Origin: Ferrimonas pelagia | Lineage (GTDB): Bacteria; Pseudomonadota; Gammaproteobacteria; Enterobacterales; Shewanellaceae | Length of the DNA: 64,000 bases | Direction: 5' to 3' | NCBI RefSeq assembly: GCF_039543565.1 | Contig: NZ_BAABJZ010000105.1 | Coordinates: forward strand, 1 to 64,000 | Translations under genes and position numbers: made by a program | The notes under the pieces: generated by a model | Database searches by the model: none | Told to the model about the DNA's origin: nothing | Seen by the model: only the letters and a program-made list of their open reading frames with translations | Shown: positions 62,410 to 64,000 of the stretch, in pieces | Layout: every line of letters starts with the position of its first letter | Numbering within the stretch: position 1 is the first letter of the stretch

Positions 62410-64000
62410 TTATTGCGGCAAAATCGCCTTACCTATGTAGTCGCCCTGCACCCCGGCCACCCCAAGTCGCAGCAAACAACGACTCTCCTCTTCGCACTCA
62501 ACCCCTTCCGCCACCAGCTTGAGCGGCTGATGCGACACCACCTGGCGCAAACTGGTGATCACCAGCTGGCTGTCTCGGCGGGTGTCGATCTGGTGCACCA
62601 AACTGGGGTGCAGTTTCAGCCAGTTCAATGGCAGATCATCAATGTAGTGCGCGCCCTCGACCGTGTATCCCACCCCATCGACCGACAGCTGCACTCCGGC
62701 CCGATGCCAGGCTTTCAGCAGCGGCACCATCTGATCGGCGTATTGCACCAGCTCGCGCTCATTGACCTCGATGATCAACTGAGTACGGCGCACCGAATAG
62801 TTGGCCAACAGCATCATGATCGATTTGCCAAAGCGCGGGTGCAACACCGCTTCAAACGCCAGATTGACCATCACCGGCTCACGCCAACCTTGGGCCTTGG
62901 CCTGTTGCAGCGCCAACGCCAGCAGCTCTCGCTCAACCATAGGGATCAAGCCACAACGCCGAGCCATGGGCCGATAGAGCGAAGCGCGCAAGATATTGCC
63001 CTGATGATCTCTGATCCGACTGAACATCTCGCGACTCAGGATCTGGCCGTCACCATCAACGATGGGCTGAAATAGGGTCACAAAATCGCGCCGACGCAAG
63101 GCCCCGTCCAGCAAGCTGCGCCAACGTACCGAGCCCTGCGCCAGCTCGCGATCCACCGCGCCCTTGTCGTACATAAACCAGTTGCTCTCCCCCTGCAGCT
63201 GCGCAGCGCGCAGCGCCTGTTCGGCCTCCTCCAACGCCTGCTCTAGCGGCTCATCCCGGGAGAAGTAGGCTGCGCCGATATGGAGCAGGCGCTCACTGTC
63301 CGCCCCTTCCGGCAGATTCAGTCGGTCGCTCAGCTGATGCAATCGCGCGATCAAGGCATCCGCCTCTTTGAGTGGCAACATCGGCACCACCAACCCCAAC
63401 TCCAGCCAATGCAGACGGGCAAACACCGCATCGGTGTGAGGCCGCACCAAGGGCTGACAGATATCAATGAACTCCTGCAGGACCCACAACCGTACCGGCG
63501 GTGTGAGTGCCTCAAGCCCATTGAACTGCAACAGGCAGATCATGCCCTGACTGCGGAACGATCCATTGGGCGCCAGCGAGGCCAAACGGGTATCGAAGAA
63601 CATCCGATTGCCAAGCCCAGATTCCGGATCCAGACTGGCGTTGGCGCGGATCTGCCGATCCAACTCCAACTTGGCACTGCGCTCACGTCGCCACTGACGA
63701 TGCAATTTGGTGAGTGCACGCCCGGCGGACAAGGGGCGCTCGCCGCGCACCGGCGTGGCGGCCGCATCAAAATCACCGGCGTTGATCTTAGTGGCCCGAA
63801 CCACCAACAACTCGACGCCGGCCATCTCCGCCCGAAGCCAGCGACGCCCAAACACCACCATCCCCAGCGCCATGGCCAATCCCATTGCCACCAACAACCA
63901 CTCTTGGGCACTGAAAGCCGGCAGCAACTGTGGCCGCTTAAGTACCAGCTTGAGCGTTAATCCATTGGACAACTCCCGCCGATAGTGAGCCGTGCCGACG
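62410..64000 (-). CDS. csrD: CsrD (MshH), RNase E specificity factor with degenerate GGDEF/EAL domains; 5' end missing
   Basis: The frame stays open through the window edge, so the N terminus (periplasmic region and first membrane helix) is missing; about 530 residues are present of an expected ~650. A membrane helix ('LLVAMGLAMALGMVVFG') is followed by a linker with charged helices, a GGDEF-like domain without the GGDEF signature and an EAL-like domain with EMFSR in place of EALxR. Both look inactive as enzymes. CsrD targets CsrB/CsrC small RNAs for decay, thereby affecting CsrA. Position next to msh is conserved. Confidence 0.9.
   Translation of the reverse strand, partial: VGTAHYRRELSNGLTLKLVLKRPQLLPAFSAQEWLLVAMGLAMALGMVVFGRRWLRAEMAGVELLVVRATKINAGDFDAAATPVRGERPLSAGRALTKLHRQWRRERSAKLELDRQIRANASLDPESGLGNRMFFDTRLASLAPNGSFRSQGMICLLQFNGLEALTPPVRLWVLQEFIDICQPLVRPHTDAVFARLHWLELGLVVPMLPLKEADALIARLHQLSDRLNLPEGADSERLLHIGAAYFSRDEPLEQALEEAEQALRAAQLQGESNWFMYDKGAVDRELAQGSVRWRSLLDGALRRRDFVTLFQPIVDGDGQILSREMFSRIRDHQGNILRASLYRPMARRCGLIPMVERELLALALQQAKAQGWREPVMVNLAFEAVLHPRFGKSIMMLLANYSVRRTQLIIEVNERELVQYADQMVPLLKAWHRAGVQLSVDGVGYTVEGAHYIDDLPLNWLKLHPSLVHQIDTRRDSQLVITSLRQVVSHQPLKLVAEGVECEEESRCLLRLGVAGVQGDYIGKAILPQ

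Overview
The window is chromosomal DNA from a GC-rich gammaproteobacterium. Gene content and order point to the Alteromonadales/Aeromonadales/Vibrionales side of the class. The main clues are csrD, a complete MSHA type IV pilus locus and mreBCD in a row; rplM-rpsI-petABC-sspAB; and the mla/kds/lpt/rpoN block. A Ferrimonas-like genome fits the high GC, but this is an inference from memory of gene order, not a database match. I see no rRNA, tRNA, CRISPR array, phage or plasmid module. About 90% of the DNA is coding.

Layout. 1-111: tail of an IS630-type transposase cut by the window edge. 204-5088 (minus): sspB, sspA, the cytochrome bc1 genes petC/petB/petA, and ribosomal protein genes rpsI and rplM. 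5291-6923: divergent division genes zapE and zapG. 6997-10291: periplasmic proteases degQ and degS and an orphan ParA-like ATPase. 10366-14928 (minus): murA, ibaG and mlaBCDEF (retrograde phospholipid transport). 15088-22881 (plus): yrbG, kdsD, kdsC, lptC, lptA, lptB, rpoN, hpf, ptsN, rapZ and npr, joining LPS synthesis and export with sigma-54 and the nitrogen PTS. 22891-25854: truncated haemoglobin, a small DUF2845 protein, a DUF1456 protein and an unusual chemoreceptor.

25983-28025: pmbA (tldE) and darP (yjgA). 28091-32617 (minus): a four-gene export operon (TolC-like, HlyD-like, two ABC-2 permeases) with no ATPase gene. 32848-33468: DUF2799 lipoprotein. 33555-33902: a non-coding element with imperfect terminal inverted repeats that looks like a MITE. 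33960-44625 (minus): tldD, nit, yhdP, rng, maf, mreD, mreC and mreB. 44796-62243 (minus): the whole MSHA pilus locus from mshI to mshQ in the standard order. 62410-64000 (minus): csrD (mshH), whose 5' end lies outside the window.

How it works together. Much of the window serves the cell envelope: peptidoglycan precursor (MurA), LPS (KdsC/D, LptA/B/C), phospholipid asymmetry (Mla, YhdP), envelope stress proteolysis (DegQ/S), cell shape (MreBCD) and surface attachment (MSHA). The MSHA motor ATPase carries the N-terminal MshEN domain known to bind c-di-GMP, while the neighbouring CsrD has degenerate GGDEF/EAL domains. Many neighbours overlap by ATGA or TAATG and are probably translationally coupled. 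Most genes are familiar. The observations most worth following are the MITE-like element, the ATPase-less exporter with its upstream palindrome, the orphan ParA gene with an inverted repeat over its ribosome binding site, the membrane-embedded chemoreceptor, and the atypical truncated globin.
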